Source: Catalinimonas sp038039535 (GTDB lineage Bacteria; Bacteroidota; Bacteroidia; Cytophagales; Cyclobacteriaceae). From it: DNA of 64,000 nt. The translations under genes were made by a program, and so were the position numbers. The notes under the pieces were generated by a model, which was given only the letters and a program-made list of their open reading frames with translations, did no database searches and was not told the origin of the DNA. This document shows positions 16,366 to 25,367 of this stretch, in pieces; the stretch's first letter is position 1, and every line of letters starts with the position of its first letter. Where the stretch lies: positions 62,001 to 126,000 of the forward strand of contig NZ_JBBPHP010000017.1 in NCBI RefSeq assembly GCF_038039535.1, read 5' to 3'.

Positions 16366-17064
16366 ATGGAAAATAAAGATGATAAGCCCTCCGCAGCAAG
16401 CGATACTTTGGTAAATCCATGTTTACCAGGGGAGGCTTATGATCAAATTTCAGACGCACAATTATGGGAACTTTTTAAGGCCAGTGATAAAAGGGCTTTT
16501 GATATCATATATGACCGGCTCTTCCGGCCGTTGTGTGGATACGGAGATAAAATATGTGCAGATAAGAGCTTGGTAGAAGATGTCATACAAGACTTATTTA
16601 TCAGCCTCTGGACCCGCAGAGGACATTTGGGAAGCACAGATTCTATAAAGTTTTATCTCTTTCGCTGCCTCAGGAGGATGCTGATTCGCAGAATACAGCA
16701 GGAGGAAAAAAGAAGCAGTGCATATTCCTCTGCTTCAAGAACAAACTTTCAGCTTGAACTATCAGCCAAAGCCCATTCTACCGCTATTTCTGAAGAAGAG
16801 GAAGAAAGAAAGCGGATACTTAGTAAGGCATTATATAAGCTCACCGATAGGCAAAGAGAAGCGGTCTATCTGAAATTTTATAATAACCTCACCTTCCAGG
16901 AAGTAGCCGAAGTGATGGAGATAGAAGTAAGGTCAGTTTATAATTTGATCGGACGAACGATTGATATCTTAAGAGCGGACTTCAAAAATAAGCACAGTAG
17001 TACTGAGGTGATTTCTCTTTCTTTCATTTTTGCTATGCTGGCTGTCTCCTTTGAGTATGCATAA
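16366..17064 (+). CDS. ECF RNA polymerase sigma factor with hydrophobic C-terminal tail
   Basis: 232 residues. Sigma region 2 (about 42-110) includes DRLFRPLCGYGDKI and VEDVIQDLFISLW; region 4 (about 148-205) includes LTDRQREAVYLKFYNNLTFQEVAEVM. After region 4 the protein ends in a hydrophobic run (ISLSFIFAMLAVSFEYA), a tail also present in the second sigma factor of this window. Such sigma factors are normally held by FecR-type anti-sigma proteins and released when an STN-bearing SusC binds its glycan. The FecR gene follows after 204 bp and SusC/SusD after that, the classic order. Controls probably the cassette to 25.2 kb, perhaps the adjacent sulfatase block too. Confidence 0.92.
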   Translation: MENKDDKPSAASDTLVNPCLPGEAYDQISDAQLWELFKASDKRAFDIIYDRLFRPLCGYGDKICADKSLVEDVIQDLFISLWTRRGHLGSTDSIKFYLFRCLRRMLIRRIQQEEKRSSAYSSASRTNFQLELSAKAHSTAISEEEEERKRILSKALYKLTDRQREAVYLKFYNNLTFQEVAEVMEIEVRSVYNLIGRTIDILRADFKNKHSSTEVISLSFIFAMLAVSFEYA

Positions 17065-17268
17065 ACAGCCCATCATTATAATTTTTACATTTCACTTCTA
17101 CTAAATTTTGATTTGTTTTCTTGAAAATGCACTAATAAAAGGCCTCTTTCTTTGCTTGGGATGTATTTCTCAAAATAATTGAAAAAATTATAGTGTAAAA
17201 TCCGGACTTGCTGTCTTTGCTTAGTAAACAGCGCTTTTCAGTAGTGGAGAAGCCATAAATGCTAAGCA

Positions 17269-18333
17269 ATGCCTAACCAACAATATTCTGCTAAAGACTT
17301 TCTTTTGGATGAGCATTTTCATCAATGGGTAAAGTCTCCTACACCAGAAAACAACAACTATTGGCAGGAGTTTACCCGCCTGCATCCTGAAGCAAAGCAG
17401 GAAATGGAAGAAGCGCGTGCCATCGTCATGCAACTTGATTTCCAGGAGCCTAAACGGTCGGCAGACACAAAAGCTAAAGTCAAAGCAAAGATTGAAAGTG
17501 CCATTCAGGAAAGTGATGAGCCTGTGTTGTCAGGAAAGGAGCTGCAGTTCCAACTTTATAAAGCAGAAAAATTATCTAACAAAGCCTGGTATAGCATAGC
17601 AGCAGTTGTAAGTGCACTTATTCTTTTGGCAGGTATTTATTTTATGCTTCTGCCTCCCCTTGAAGTCACTAAGTACAATACAGCTTATGGAGAGACCAAG
17701 AGACTCCTGCTTCCCGACTCTTCACTTGTTATACTGAATGCAAATTCATCCCTCAGCCTGGAGGAAGGCAATTGGGGAACTGTTGCTGAGCGGGTAGTAT
17801 GGCTGGAAGGAGAGGCATTTTTTGAAGTAGAGGAGAAGAAAACATCCTCCGGTGAGCCCTCCAAATTCATCGTACATAGCGGAAGTGTGAATGTAGAAGT
17901 GCTGGGAACAGCATTTAATATCAATAATCGCCATCAGGAGACGAAAGTGGTACTGAGTTCGGGAAGTGTAAAACTAAACCTGCAGCAAACCCCAGGAAGT
18001 GCTGAAAGAGAAATCATGATGGAACCGGGTGACATGGTAGCGGTAAGTAAAGTCAAGCGTGAAGTAGTGAAAAAAGTGGTGGATACTGCTCAGTACACTG
18101 CCTGGAAAGAAAACAAACTGATCTTTGAGCATACCCCCATCGCAGAAATCATTCAACTTATAGAAGATAATTACGGCATGAAGGTAAGCTTAATGTCCTC
18201 TGGCCTGTTAGAACGAGAGTTTACCGGTGCTGCTCCGGCAGATAATCTGGATATTCTACTAGTCAAAATGTCTGTAGTGTACAACCTAAACATTGATAGA
18301 AATGGGAAAGAAATAATCATCAGAGACAAGTAA
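17269..18333 (+). CDS. FecR-type anti-sigma factor
   Basis: 354 residues. The cytoplasmic N-terminal part (about 1-100) begins with KDFLLDEHFHQWV, a common opening of FecR proteins in this phylum. A single membrane helix lies at about 105-125, then the periplasmic FecR domain (about 132-250; GETKRLLLPDSSLVILNA, VWLEGEAFFEV, VEVLGTAFNI) and a C-terminal DUF4974 domain (about 275-354; IFEHTPIAEIIQLIEDNYG). It should hold the sigma factor at 16366 inactive and receive the signal from the STN domain of the SusC encoded next. Same organisation as the FecR at 44430. Confidence 0.93.
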   Translation: MPNQQYSAKDFLLDEHFHQWVKSPTPENNNYWQEFTRLHPEAKQEMEEARAIVMQLDFQEPKRSADTKAKVKAKIESAIQESDEPVLSGKELQFQLYKAEKLSNKAWYSIAAVVSALILLAGIYFMLLPPLEVTKYNTAYGETKRLLLPDSSLVILNANSSLSLEEGNWGTVAERVVWLEGEAFFEVEEKKTSSGEPSKFIVHSGSVNVEVLGTAFNINNRHQETKVVLSSGSVKLNLQQTPGSAEREIMMEPGDMVAVSKVKREVVKKVVDTAQYTAWKENKLIFEHTPIAEIIQLIEDNYGMKVSLMSSGLLEREFTGAAPADNLDILLVKMSVVYNLNIDRNGKEIIIRDK

Positions 18334-18426
18334 AAAAGCAGAAGCCTTTCCTTGGCAGACAGCAACTCGCAAGTAGAAGGCTTACTGAAAAATTGAAATG
18401 AATCAACCACTAAAGTACAACAACTT

Positions 18427-21400
18427 ATGAAACTATTCTTACGATCATCGCACAGTCTTTTGCTGTCATGCGTCATTTTACTGGTTCCGCTGGTAAAACA
18501 GTTGCAGGCACAGACACTTGCAGCCCATACCGGTACACCAACTAACTCGCAGCCAAACAATCCTTACCAGGGTGAGGAACAAGAGCTTTCCACGGTATTA
18601 TCAAAGTTGTCTGAAAAATTTGGAACGGAGTTCAATTACGATTCTGAGACCGTTCAGCATAAAAAAGTCACCCAAAAAGTACTGAAAACTATAGAAAAAG
18701 AAGATCTGGAAAGCAGTTTGCAGATTTTGCTTGCTCCTCTGGGACTTGACTTTAAGAAGTTTGAAGACGCCTCCTATGCTATTTATCCTCAGCAGGAAAA
18801 GCAGAGCATACAGAAGGTTGAAAGAAAATCCAGCACATCAGATATTTTATATCAAGACGAAAGCAGTAGTAAGCAGGATGGCCTGGTCTCTTCCCGAAAA
18901 AGAGCTGTCATGTTAGATCAACATGTTAAAGTGCTGGAACAAACTATAAGCGGAAAAGTGACAGATGGAGAATCGGGAGATCCTCTGCCAGGAGTAAATG
19001 TGCTTGCCAAAGGCACTACCACAGGTACCGTGACCGATGTAGAGGGAAATTACCGGCTCACTGTGAATGACAATATCAGTACACTCGTATATTCTTCTAT
19101 CGGTTATCAAACAGAAGAGGTAGAAATCAATGGACGAAGTGTAATTGACCTGACTTTGATGCCCGATATTCAGTCTTTATCCGAAGTTGTTGTCGTTGGT
19201 TATGGTACCCAAAAGAAAAGCGATCTTACCGGGGCTATTTCTTCTATTTCCAGTGAATCGCTGGCTGAAACACCGGCAAGTAATGTGCTTGAGCAGTCCC
19301 AAGGCAGGCTGGCAGGTGTAGATATTGTAAGAGCGAATGGTTCGCCAGGATCTCCGGTGCAAATCAGGGTTCGGGGAAACCGCTCTATCAATGCAAGTAA
19401 TGAGCCTCTTTATGTCATTGATGGAATCCCTACCACCGCGGGAATTAATAATTTTAACCCGAATGATATAGCCTCCATGGAGGTTTTAAAGGACGCAAGT
19501 GCTGTGGCAATCTACGGTTCCAGAGGTGCCAATGGCGTAGTGCTGATCACCACAAAAAAAGGACAGGCCGGTAAGGCGGTAGTTAGCTATGACGGATACT
19601 ATGGAGTGAAGCAGCCAGTAGAAAATCTGAACCTGATGAACGCCCAGCAATTTACCGAGTACTCCCGGATATCCCGGGGTATTGATCCAAACGACGCCAG
19701 CCAGGACGATACTTTCTTCAGTGATATAGAAATTGAGAATTTACAGAATGGTGTTGACACGGATTGGTTAGGACTGGTACTCCAGGATGGTACCCAACAG
19801 GATCATCAGGTATCGGTAAGCGGAGGAAGTGAAAATGTTACCTATTATCTCTCAGGTTCATATTACAATGAAGAAGGCATTATACAGAACAGCGATTTTA
19901 ACCGCTATGCTTTCCGGGCAAATATAGAGGCGAAGCTATCAGAAAAGCTGAAAATCGGTTTAAGCTCTACAGTAGCCAGAAACCTAAGAAACCAGATGTC
20001 AAACGCACCATATAATGCTGCCCTTAGGTTTTCTCCCCTGATTGAACCTTATGGTGAAGAAGGTGAATTTGACCCTTACCCTAATCCCAGAGAGGGTTTG
20101 TTGGCACACCCACTGTTGAATTATCAGCCTCTGCAATATGTAGACGAAACCAAAAGTTACAGAGTTTTTGCCAATATTTATGCGGAATATCAGATACTGG
20201 ATGGCTTATCTTACCGTCTGAACTATGGGCCTGACTATAATTCGGTTAGGCGAGGAAGATACAATGGTTCACTAGGTGGCAGTATCAATAGTGCTTCAGT
20301 AAGGAACAGAACGGATTTTGCCTATACATTAGAAAATATTTTGAGCTATGACAAGCAGTTTGGAGACCATGCGATTAATGTTGTAGGATTGTTCAGTGTG
20401 CAGGAGAGCGAAGCTGAATTTTCGCAAACCAATGTTCAGGATATTCCTATAGAAAAGTCCGGCTTCAATAATCTGGGTAGTGCCGCCACCATCACAGGGG
20501 TTGCTGACTCCTTAGGCAATTGGGGACTACTATCCTATATGGGAAGGATAAATTATCGTTTAAAGGAAAAGTATTTATTCACATTAACCGGTAGGGCCGA
20601 TGGTTCCTCGCGCCTGGCAGAGGGCAATAAGTGGGCATTTTTCCCGGCAGTTTCTGCGGGTTGGATCATCAGTGAAGAAGATTTTCTTTCTGTTTCCTCC
20701 ATTTCTTTCCTCAAACTCAGGGCAGGCTATGGTGAAGTGGGTAATACGGCCATTGACCCTTTTCAAACCCTGGGAGGTTTGGCGCGAACGATTTATGTCT
20801 TTGGTGATAATCAGGGCTTTGGTTTTGGGCAGAACCAGATTTCCAATCCTGATCTTGGCTGGGAGATATCCAAAACTACTAATTTTGGTCTGGACTATGG
20901 CTTACTGGAAGACAGGATTACCGGTTCAATAGAATATTATATCACCAATACAGAAAACCTCCTTTTGGAAAGGCTCATTCCCATTACATCCGGCTTTTCA
21001 TCTATTCTTCAGAACATTGGAGCTACCCGCAACAGCGGTTGGGAGTTTAACCTGAATGCCAATGTGATCAACAGCAATGGAGGGTTTACCTGGGATGTCA
21101 ACCTGAATGCTTTCTCAAATAATGAAGAGATTGTGGAACTGTTTGAAGGACAAAGTGATGATGTAGGAAACCGCTGGTTTATTGGAGAGCCTATCAATGT
21201 GTTTTACAGCTTTAAGCAGAATGGTATCTGGCAAAGTGATGAAGCTACCGAGGCTGAAGAGCAGGGTCAGTTTCCCGGAGATATCAGAATAGCGGATGTG
21301 AATGGTAGAGATGAAAACGGAGAACTCACGGATCAGCCGGATGGTGTTATCAACTCAGACGACAGAACAATACTTGGTTCTGATGTGCCTGACTGGAGTG

Positions 21401-21858
21401 GTGGCATGACCAACCGCTTTAGCTACAAAGGTTTTGACCTCTCTTTTCTGGTGTATGCCCGTCAGGGACAATGGCTCCGCAGTGACTATCATGACCTGGG
21501 GGGAAACAACTGGCAGGGAAGGTACAATAGCCTGAACCTTGACTATTGGACCGTAAACAATCCTACGAATGCTTATCCATTACCCGATGCGGGGGAAGCC
21601 CCGCTCTATTCTGATGCGGTAAGATATTTTGATGGCTCTTTTGTCAAGATTAAAAACATCACGCTGGGCTATAATTTTCAAAATGACTTTATCAGTCGCG
21701 TAGGCTTATCGTCTCTGAGGCTTTACACCACTGTAAATAATGCGATAACGTTTTCGGATTATGACTGGGTAGACCCTGAAACTTCCAATGGTATAGTAGG
21801 GGCAGGGAGTCCTTTGACAACAGCGACCTACATTTTTGGTGTCAACCTTAAATTTTAA
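18427..21858 (+). CDS. SusC/RagA TonB-dependent receptor with STN domain
   Basis: 1143 residues with signal peptide (ends near LQAQ). An STN domain (about 48-120; LSEKFGTEFNYDSE, LEIL-like tail, GLDFKKFEDASYAIYP) is followed by a carboxypeptidase-regulatory-like domain (about 173-250; ISGKVTDGESGDPLPGVNV), a TonB box/plug starting SEVVVVGYGTQKK and SusC signatures (IRVRGNRSINASNEPLYVIDG, ILKDASAVAIYGSRGANGVV), then an outer-membrane barrel. It imports glycan pieces using TonB energy, with the SusD lid encoded next. The STN domain is what allows it to signal to the FecR/sigma pair just upstream. Its regulatory-like domain is very similar to those of the two other SusC proteins here. Confidence 0.96.
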   Translation: MKLFLRSSHSLLLSCVILLVPLVKQLQAQTLAAHTGTPTNSQPNNPYQGEEQELSTVLSKLSEKFGTEFNYDSETVQHKKVTQKVLKTIEKEDLESSLQILLAPLGLDFKKFEDASYAIYPQQEKQSIQKVERKSSTSDILYQDESSSKQDGLVSSRKRAVMLDQHVKVLEQTISGKVTDGESGDPLPGVNVLAKGTTTGTVTDVEGNYRLTVNDNISTLVYSSIGYQTEEVEINGRSVIDLTLMPDIQSLSEVVVVGYGTQKKSDLTGAISSISSESLAETPASNVLEQSQGRLAGVDIVRANGSPGSPVQIRVRGNRSINASNEPLYVIDGIPTTAGINNFNPNDIASMEVLKDASAVAIYGSRGANGVVLITTKKGQAGKAVVSYDGYYGVKQPVENLNLMNAQQFTEYSRISRGIDPNDASQDDTFFSDIEIENLQNGVDTDWLGLVLQDGTQQDHQVSVSGGSENVTYYLSGSYYNEEGIIQNSDFNRYAFRANIEAKLSEKLKIGLSSTVARNLRNQMSNAPYNAALRFSPLIEPYGEEGEFDPYPNPREGLLAHPLLNYQPLQYVDETKSYRVFANIYAEYQILDGLSYRLNYGPDYNSVRRGRYNGSLGGSINSASVRNRTDFAYTLENILSYDKQFGDHAINVVGLFSVQESEAEFSQTNVQDIPIEKSGFNNLGSAATITGVADSLGNWGLLSYMGRINYRLKEKYLFTLTGRADGSSRLAEGNKWAFFPAVSAGWIISEEDFLSVSSISFLKLRAGYGEVGNTAIDPFQTLGGLARTIYVFGDNQGFGFGQNQISNPDLGWEISKTTNFGLDYGLLEDRITGSIEYYITNTENLLLERLIPITSGFSSILQNIGATRNSGWEFNLNANVINSNGGFTWDVNLNAFSNNEEIVELFEGQSDDVGNRWFIGEPINVFYSFKQNGIWQSDEATEAEEQGQFPGDIRIADVNGRDENGELTDQPDGVINSDDRTILGSDVPDWSGGMTNRFSYKGFDLSFLVYARQGQWLRSDYHDLGGNNWQGRYNSLNLDYWTVNNPTNAYPLPDAGEAPLYSDAVRYFDGSFVKIKNITLGYNFQNDFISRVGLSSLRLYTTVNNAITFSDYDWVDPETSNGIVGAGSPLTTATYIFGVNLKF

Positions 21859-21876
21859 CCTAAAACTATTTTTGAA

Positions 21877-23517
21877 ATGAAAAATATATATAAAATATTA
21901 CTGCTTACCCTGACGCTCTCTTTCAGCTTTGGCTGTGAAGATGTGCTGGTAGAAGATCCGGTCAGCCTTGCTACCGCGGATGGTTACTATACCAGTCAGC
22001 AGGGATTAGAAGACGGACTTAAGGCAGCCTATACTCCCTTAAGAAGATTCTACGGAAGACAGGAAGGCTTTTTTCTTACCGTAACAGGTACAGATATCTT
22101 TACCAACGGTTTTGGTGGCGTTGCCAATGCCCCAGATATCAATAACTATTCTGCTAATTTATTAGGTACCAATGGGATGATCACCACTGTTTGGGATCAG
22201 TTTTATATTGGTATTAATCAAGCCAATACGGTAGTAGAGAGAACGCCTGAGATAAGTGGAATAGCCGAAACGGAAAAAGCCAGAATTATGGGGGAAGCAC
22301 GTTTTATTCGTGCATTATACTACTTTCATTTGGTGCAGCAATTTGGTCCGGTACATTTTTCCCTGGAAGAAACCATAGGCGTAGAGACTGAAGCCAATCG
22401 TACGGATGTGTCTACCATTTACCAGGAAGGCATCTTACCTGATCTGCAGTACGCAGTAGACAATCTTCCGGTAGAGGCCTTTGAGTACGGAAGAATCAAT
22501 AAACCTGCTGCGGAAGCCTTATTAGCGAGAGTCCATCTTACCCTGGGAAACTGGGCTGAAGCTGAGACATTGGCCAGCAAAGTGATCAATGAGTATAACT
22601 TTGAACTGGTAACTCCCTACGCAGAGCTGTGGGACATAGGTAATGATGTAAACAGTGAGATTGTATGGTCTGTGCAGTATTCTGCCGATCCGCTCACCAA
22701 TGATGGGGGTAACTGGGGACACCTCTTCTTCATTTTTGATTATACATTTAATCCTGCCATGACCAGGAATGTGATCTATGGTAGACCGTGGCAAAGATTT
22801 TTACCGACGAATTATCTGCTCAAATTATACGATCGTTCCATGGATGCCCGCTGGGATGGCTCATTCAGGACCGCCTGGCTGGCCGATATACCTGCTGAGA
22901 TCAACGGGCATATGGTAAACCCCGGAGATACTGCGATCAAGATCGTCATGTACCCGGTAGAGGACGAAGTACAGCAAACGGCTCCCTACTGGCTCTTTGA
23001 CTTCAATGACAACTGGATTGGAGATATTACCGCTCCCTGGGAAGTAGGGACCAACCAAAGAAGGAACTATCCCTCTTTGCTTAAGTATATGGACCCTCTA
23101 AGAACCAGTGTCAATGCCACTGACGGCCGTAGGGATTTTCCTGTCATCCGGCTGGCTGAAATGTATCTGATTGCTGCCGAAGCAGCCTGGAGGCAAAATA
23201 AAAACCAGGTAGCTGCGGATTACATGAATGTGATCAGAACCAGAGCCGCGATTCCGGGCAAAGAAGCAGAGATGCAGGTGTCTGCCAGTGATATAGACCT
23301 TGACTTTATCCTGGATGAACGGGCTCGCGAACTTGTAGGAGAAAAGCATCGCTGGTATGACCTTAAACGCACCGGAACTTTGCTGGAACGGGTGAGAGAA
23401 TATAACCTGGATGCTGCACCCAACATTCAGGAAATGCACCTGGTAAGGCCTATCCCGCAAACCCAGATTGACAGGGTGACAAATCCCGGTAATTTTTCTC
23501 AGAATCAAGGCTACTAA
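21877..23517 (+). CDS. SusD/RagB glycan-binding lipoprotein
   Basis: 546 residues; lipobox FGC with Cys20, followed by EDVLVEDPVS. N-terminal SusD-like TPR region includes YTSQQGLEDGLKAAY and ARFIRALYYFHLVQQFG; the C-terminal RagB/SusD part includes IRLAEMYLIAAEAAW, LDFILDERARELVGEKHRW and DLKRTGTLLERV, all family hallmarks. It forms the surface lid of the SusC pore encoded 18 bp upstream and binds the glycan. The gene ends in a clear terminator (23530-23562), so the sulfatase after it may depend on readthrough or its own promoter. Confidence 0.96.
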   Translation: MKNIYKILLLTLTLSFSFGCEDVLVEDPVSLATADGYYTSQQGLEDGLKAAYTPLRRFYGRQEGFFLTVTGTDIFTNGFGGVANAPDINNYSANLLGTNGMITTVWDQFYIGINQANTVVERTPEISGIAETEKARIMGEARFIRALYYFHLVQQFGPVHFSLEETIGVETEANRTDVSTIYQEGILPDLQYAVDNLPVEAFEYGRINKPAAEALLARVHLTLGNWAEAETLASKVINEYNFELVTPYAELWDIGNDVNSEIVWSVQYSADPLTNDGGNWGHLFFIFDYTFNPAMTRNVIYGRPWQRFLPTNYLLKLYDRSMDARWDGSFRTAWLADIPAEINGHMVNPGDTAIKIVMYPVEDEVQQTAPYWLFDFNDNWIGDITAPWEVGTNQRRNYPSLLKYMDPLRTSVNATDGRRDFPVIRLAEMYLIAAEAAWRQNKNQVAADYMNVIRTRAAIPGKEAEMQVSASDIDLDFILDERARELVGEKHRWYDLKRTGTLLERVREYNLDAAPNIQEMHLVRPIPQTQIDRVTNPGNFSQNQGY

Positions 23518-23529
23518 ATTTTTTAGATG

Positions 23530-23562
23530 AGATAAGCCTGCATACCACAGGCTTATCTTTTT
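23530..23562 (+). terminator. Terminator between SusD and sulfatase
   Basis: AGATAAGCCTG (23530-23540) pairs with CAGGCTTATCT (23548-23558), an 11-bp perfect stem with a 7-base loop, followed by a short run of T. It lies 13 bp after the SusD stop. In Sus-type operons such hairpins often reduce, not abolish, transcription of the downstream enzyme genes. Confidence 0.82.
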
Positions 23563-23600
23563 ATGAATTCCTTCAAGCCACTGAAAAGTTACGACCGCAT

Positions 23601-25211
23601 ATGAAATACACTGATTTTTTTAGGAAAAACAGTAATCTACTTACTTTATTGGGAAGTGTAGTGCTTTTCGCAAGTGCTTGCGCTGAACAGCCCAAAGAAG
23701 CGCAAAGTACACAAGCTAGCGCTAAACCCAACATCCTTATCATCATGGCCGATGATATGGGCTATTCTGATATCGGAAGTTATGGCAGCGAGATCGCCAC
23801 GCCTAATCTGGATGAAATCGCGAATAATGGAATCCGCTTCCGCCAGTTTTATAATGCTGCCCGCTGCTGTCCTACCCGTGCCTCACTGCTTACCGGCTTG
23901 TACCCGCATGAAGCAGGAATCGGAGCGATGGTCAGCAGCCTGAATAGTGAACCTGAACCTGGTCCCTATCAAGGGTACCTCAATGATAGTTCAGTGACCA
24001 TTGCTGAGACATTGGGAGAGGCGGGCTATGCTACCTATATGTCAGGAAAGTGGCATGTTGGCGAGAAGCCTGAGCACTGGCCCCTTCAGCGGGGTTTTGA
24101 CCGTTATTTTGGCCTGATCAGCGGGGGAAGCAGCTATTTTGAAATCATCAAAGAGCAGCCCAGAGTGCGCCAGATGGCCCTGGATAACCAGCCTTGGACG
24201 CCCCCGGCAGAAGACTTCTATATGACGGATGCCTTCACAGATTATGCTGTTAGTTTTTTAGACGATCATTTTCAGCAGGAGGAGCAACCTTTTTTGATGT
24301 ACCTTGCCTACACCGCTCCCCACTGGCCACTGCATGCCTTGCCGGAAGATATACAGAAGTATGAGGGTAAATATGAGCTGGGCTGGGATTCTTTGAGAAA
24401 CATCCGTTACCAGAAAATGCTGGATTTAGGCATTATTGATTCTACTTACGCTTTATCGCCTCGCGAAGAAGGTGTTGATGCCTGGGAAGATGCGGAAAAT
24501 AAGGAAGACTGGGCAAAGCGCATGGCAGTCTATGCTGCTATGATAGACCGTATGGACCAGGGGATCGGCAAAGTCTTTAATACCCTAAAGCAAAACAATG
24601 CCTGGGACAATACGCTGATCTTATTTTTATCTGACAACGGAGGTTGCGCAGAGGAAATCAGCGGAAGAAAACTCAATGACCCTTCCGTAGAAATTGGTTA
24701 TCCCGGTTCTTATGTGGCCTACCAAAAACCCTGGGCTATTGCCTCCAATACGCCTTTCAGAAGGTACAAGCAGTGGACAAATGAAGGCGGAATTGCTACG
24801 CCATTTATTGCACACTGGCCGGCAGGAATTAAAGAAAAAGGCATTGTCAATGATTACGCCCATGTCATAGATATTATGGCAACCTGCCTGGATGTGGCCG
24901 GAGCGGATTATCCTCAAACTTATCAGGGTAAAGCCATAAAACCGCTGAGTGGCGAAAGTCTGAAAGCCGCATTTACCGGTGATGCTCTGGATCAGGAAAG
25001 AACATTGTATTGGGAGCATTTTGGCCATCAGGCATTGCGAAAAGGTAAGTGGAAGATTGTAGCCAACGCACCTGATTTTCAGTGGAGCTTATATGATATG
25101 GAAAAAGACCCTACCGAATTACAGGATGTGAGCGGTGAGTTTGTAGAAGTCGCTGAAGCACTTACCACTGATTATCAAAATTGGGCAGAGGAAGTAGGGG
25201 TAAGAGAGTAG
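23601..25211 (+). CDS. S1-family sulfatase (lipoprotein), cassette A
   Basis: 536 residues; lipobox ASAC (Cys27). Sulfatase motifs: NILIIMADDMGYSDIG metal-binding start, formylglycine site C89-C90-P91-T92-R93 followed by ASLLTG, SGKWHVG, and LFLSDNGG near 345. Cys89 should be converted to formylglycine by a maturase not present in this window. It closely resembles the sulfatase at 50639-52243 (shared GWDSLR..RYQ.M..LGI region), and both end a sigma-FecR-SusC-SusD cassette. The size and insertion pattern suggest an arylsulfatase of the S1_4-like group; the sulfated sugar position cannot be read. Probably periplasmic or surface-anchored. Confidence 0.94.
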   Translation: MKYTDFFRKNSNLLTLLGSVVLFASACAEQPKEAQSTQASAKPNILIIMADDMGYSDIGSYGSEIATPNLDEIANNGIRFRQFYNAARCCPTRASLLTGLYPHEAGIGAMVSSLNSEPEPGPYQGYLNDSSVTIAETLGEAGYATYMSGKWHVGEKPEHWPLQRGFDRYFGLISGGSSYFEIIKEQPRVRQMALDNQPWTPPAEDFYMTDAFTDYAVSFLDDHFQQEEQPFLMYLAYTAPHWPLHALPEDIQKYEGKYELGWDSLRNIRYQKMLDLGIIDSTYALSPREEGVDAWEDAENKEDWAKRMAVYAAMIDRMDQGIGKVFNTLKQNNAWDNTLILFLSDNGGCAEEISGRKLNDPSVEIGYPGSYVAYQKPWAIASNTPFRRYKQWTNEGGIATPFIAHWPAGIKEKGIVNDYAHVIDIMATCLDVAGADYPQTYQGKAIKPLSGESLKAAFTGDALDQERTLYWEHFGHQALRKGKWKIVANAPDFQWSLYDMEKDPTELQDVSGEFVEVAEALTTDYQNWAEEVGVRE

Positions 25212-25367
25212 ATGGGAGGCATAATTCTGCTGCTTCTATACACATTTACTACTTGGATGAATAAACAGAATTTTTATCAAACTCTATAGCAATGAAAGAC
25301 CAATGTCATTAGAAAAGGAAGAGTGACTTTTTAAATGAAATTTTTCACTACTAAAATTCAACAACCT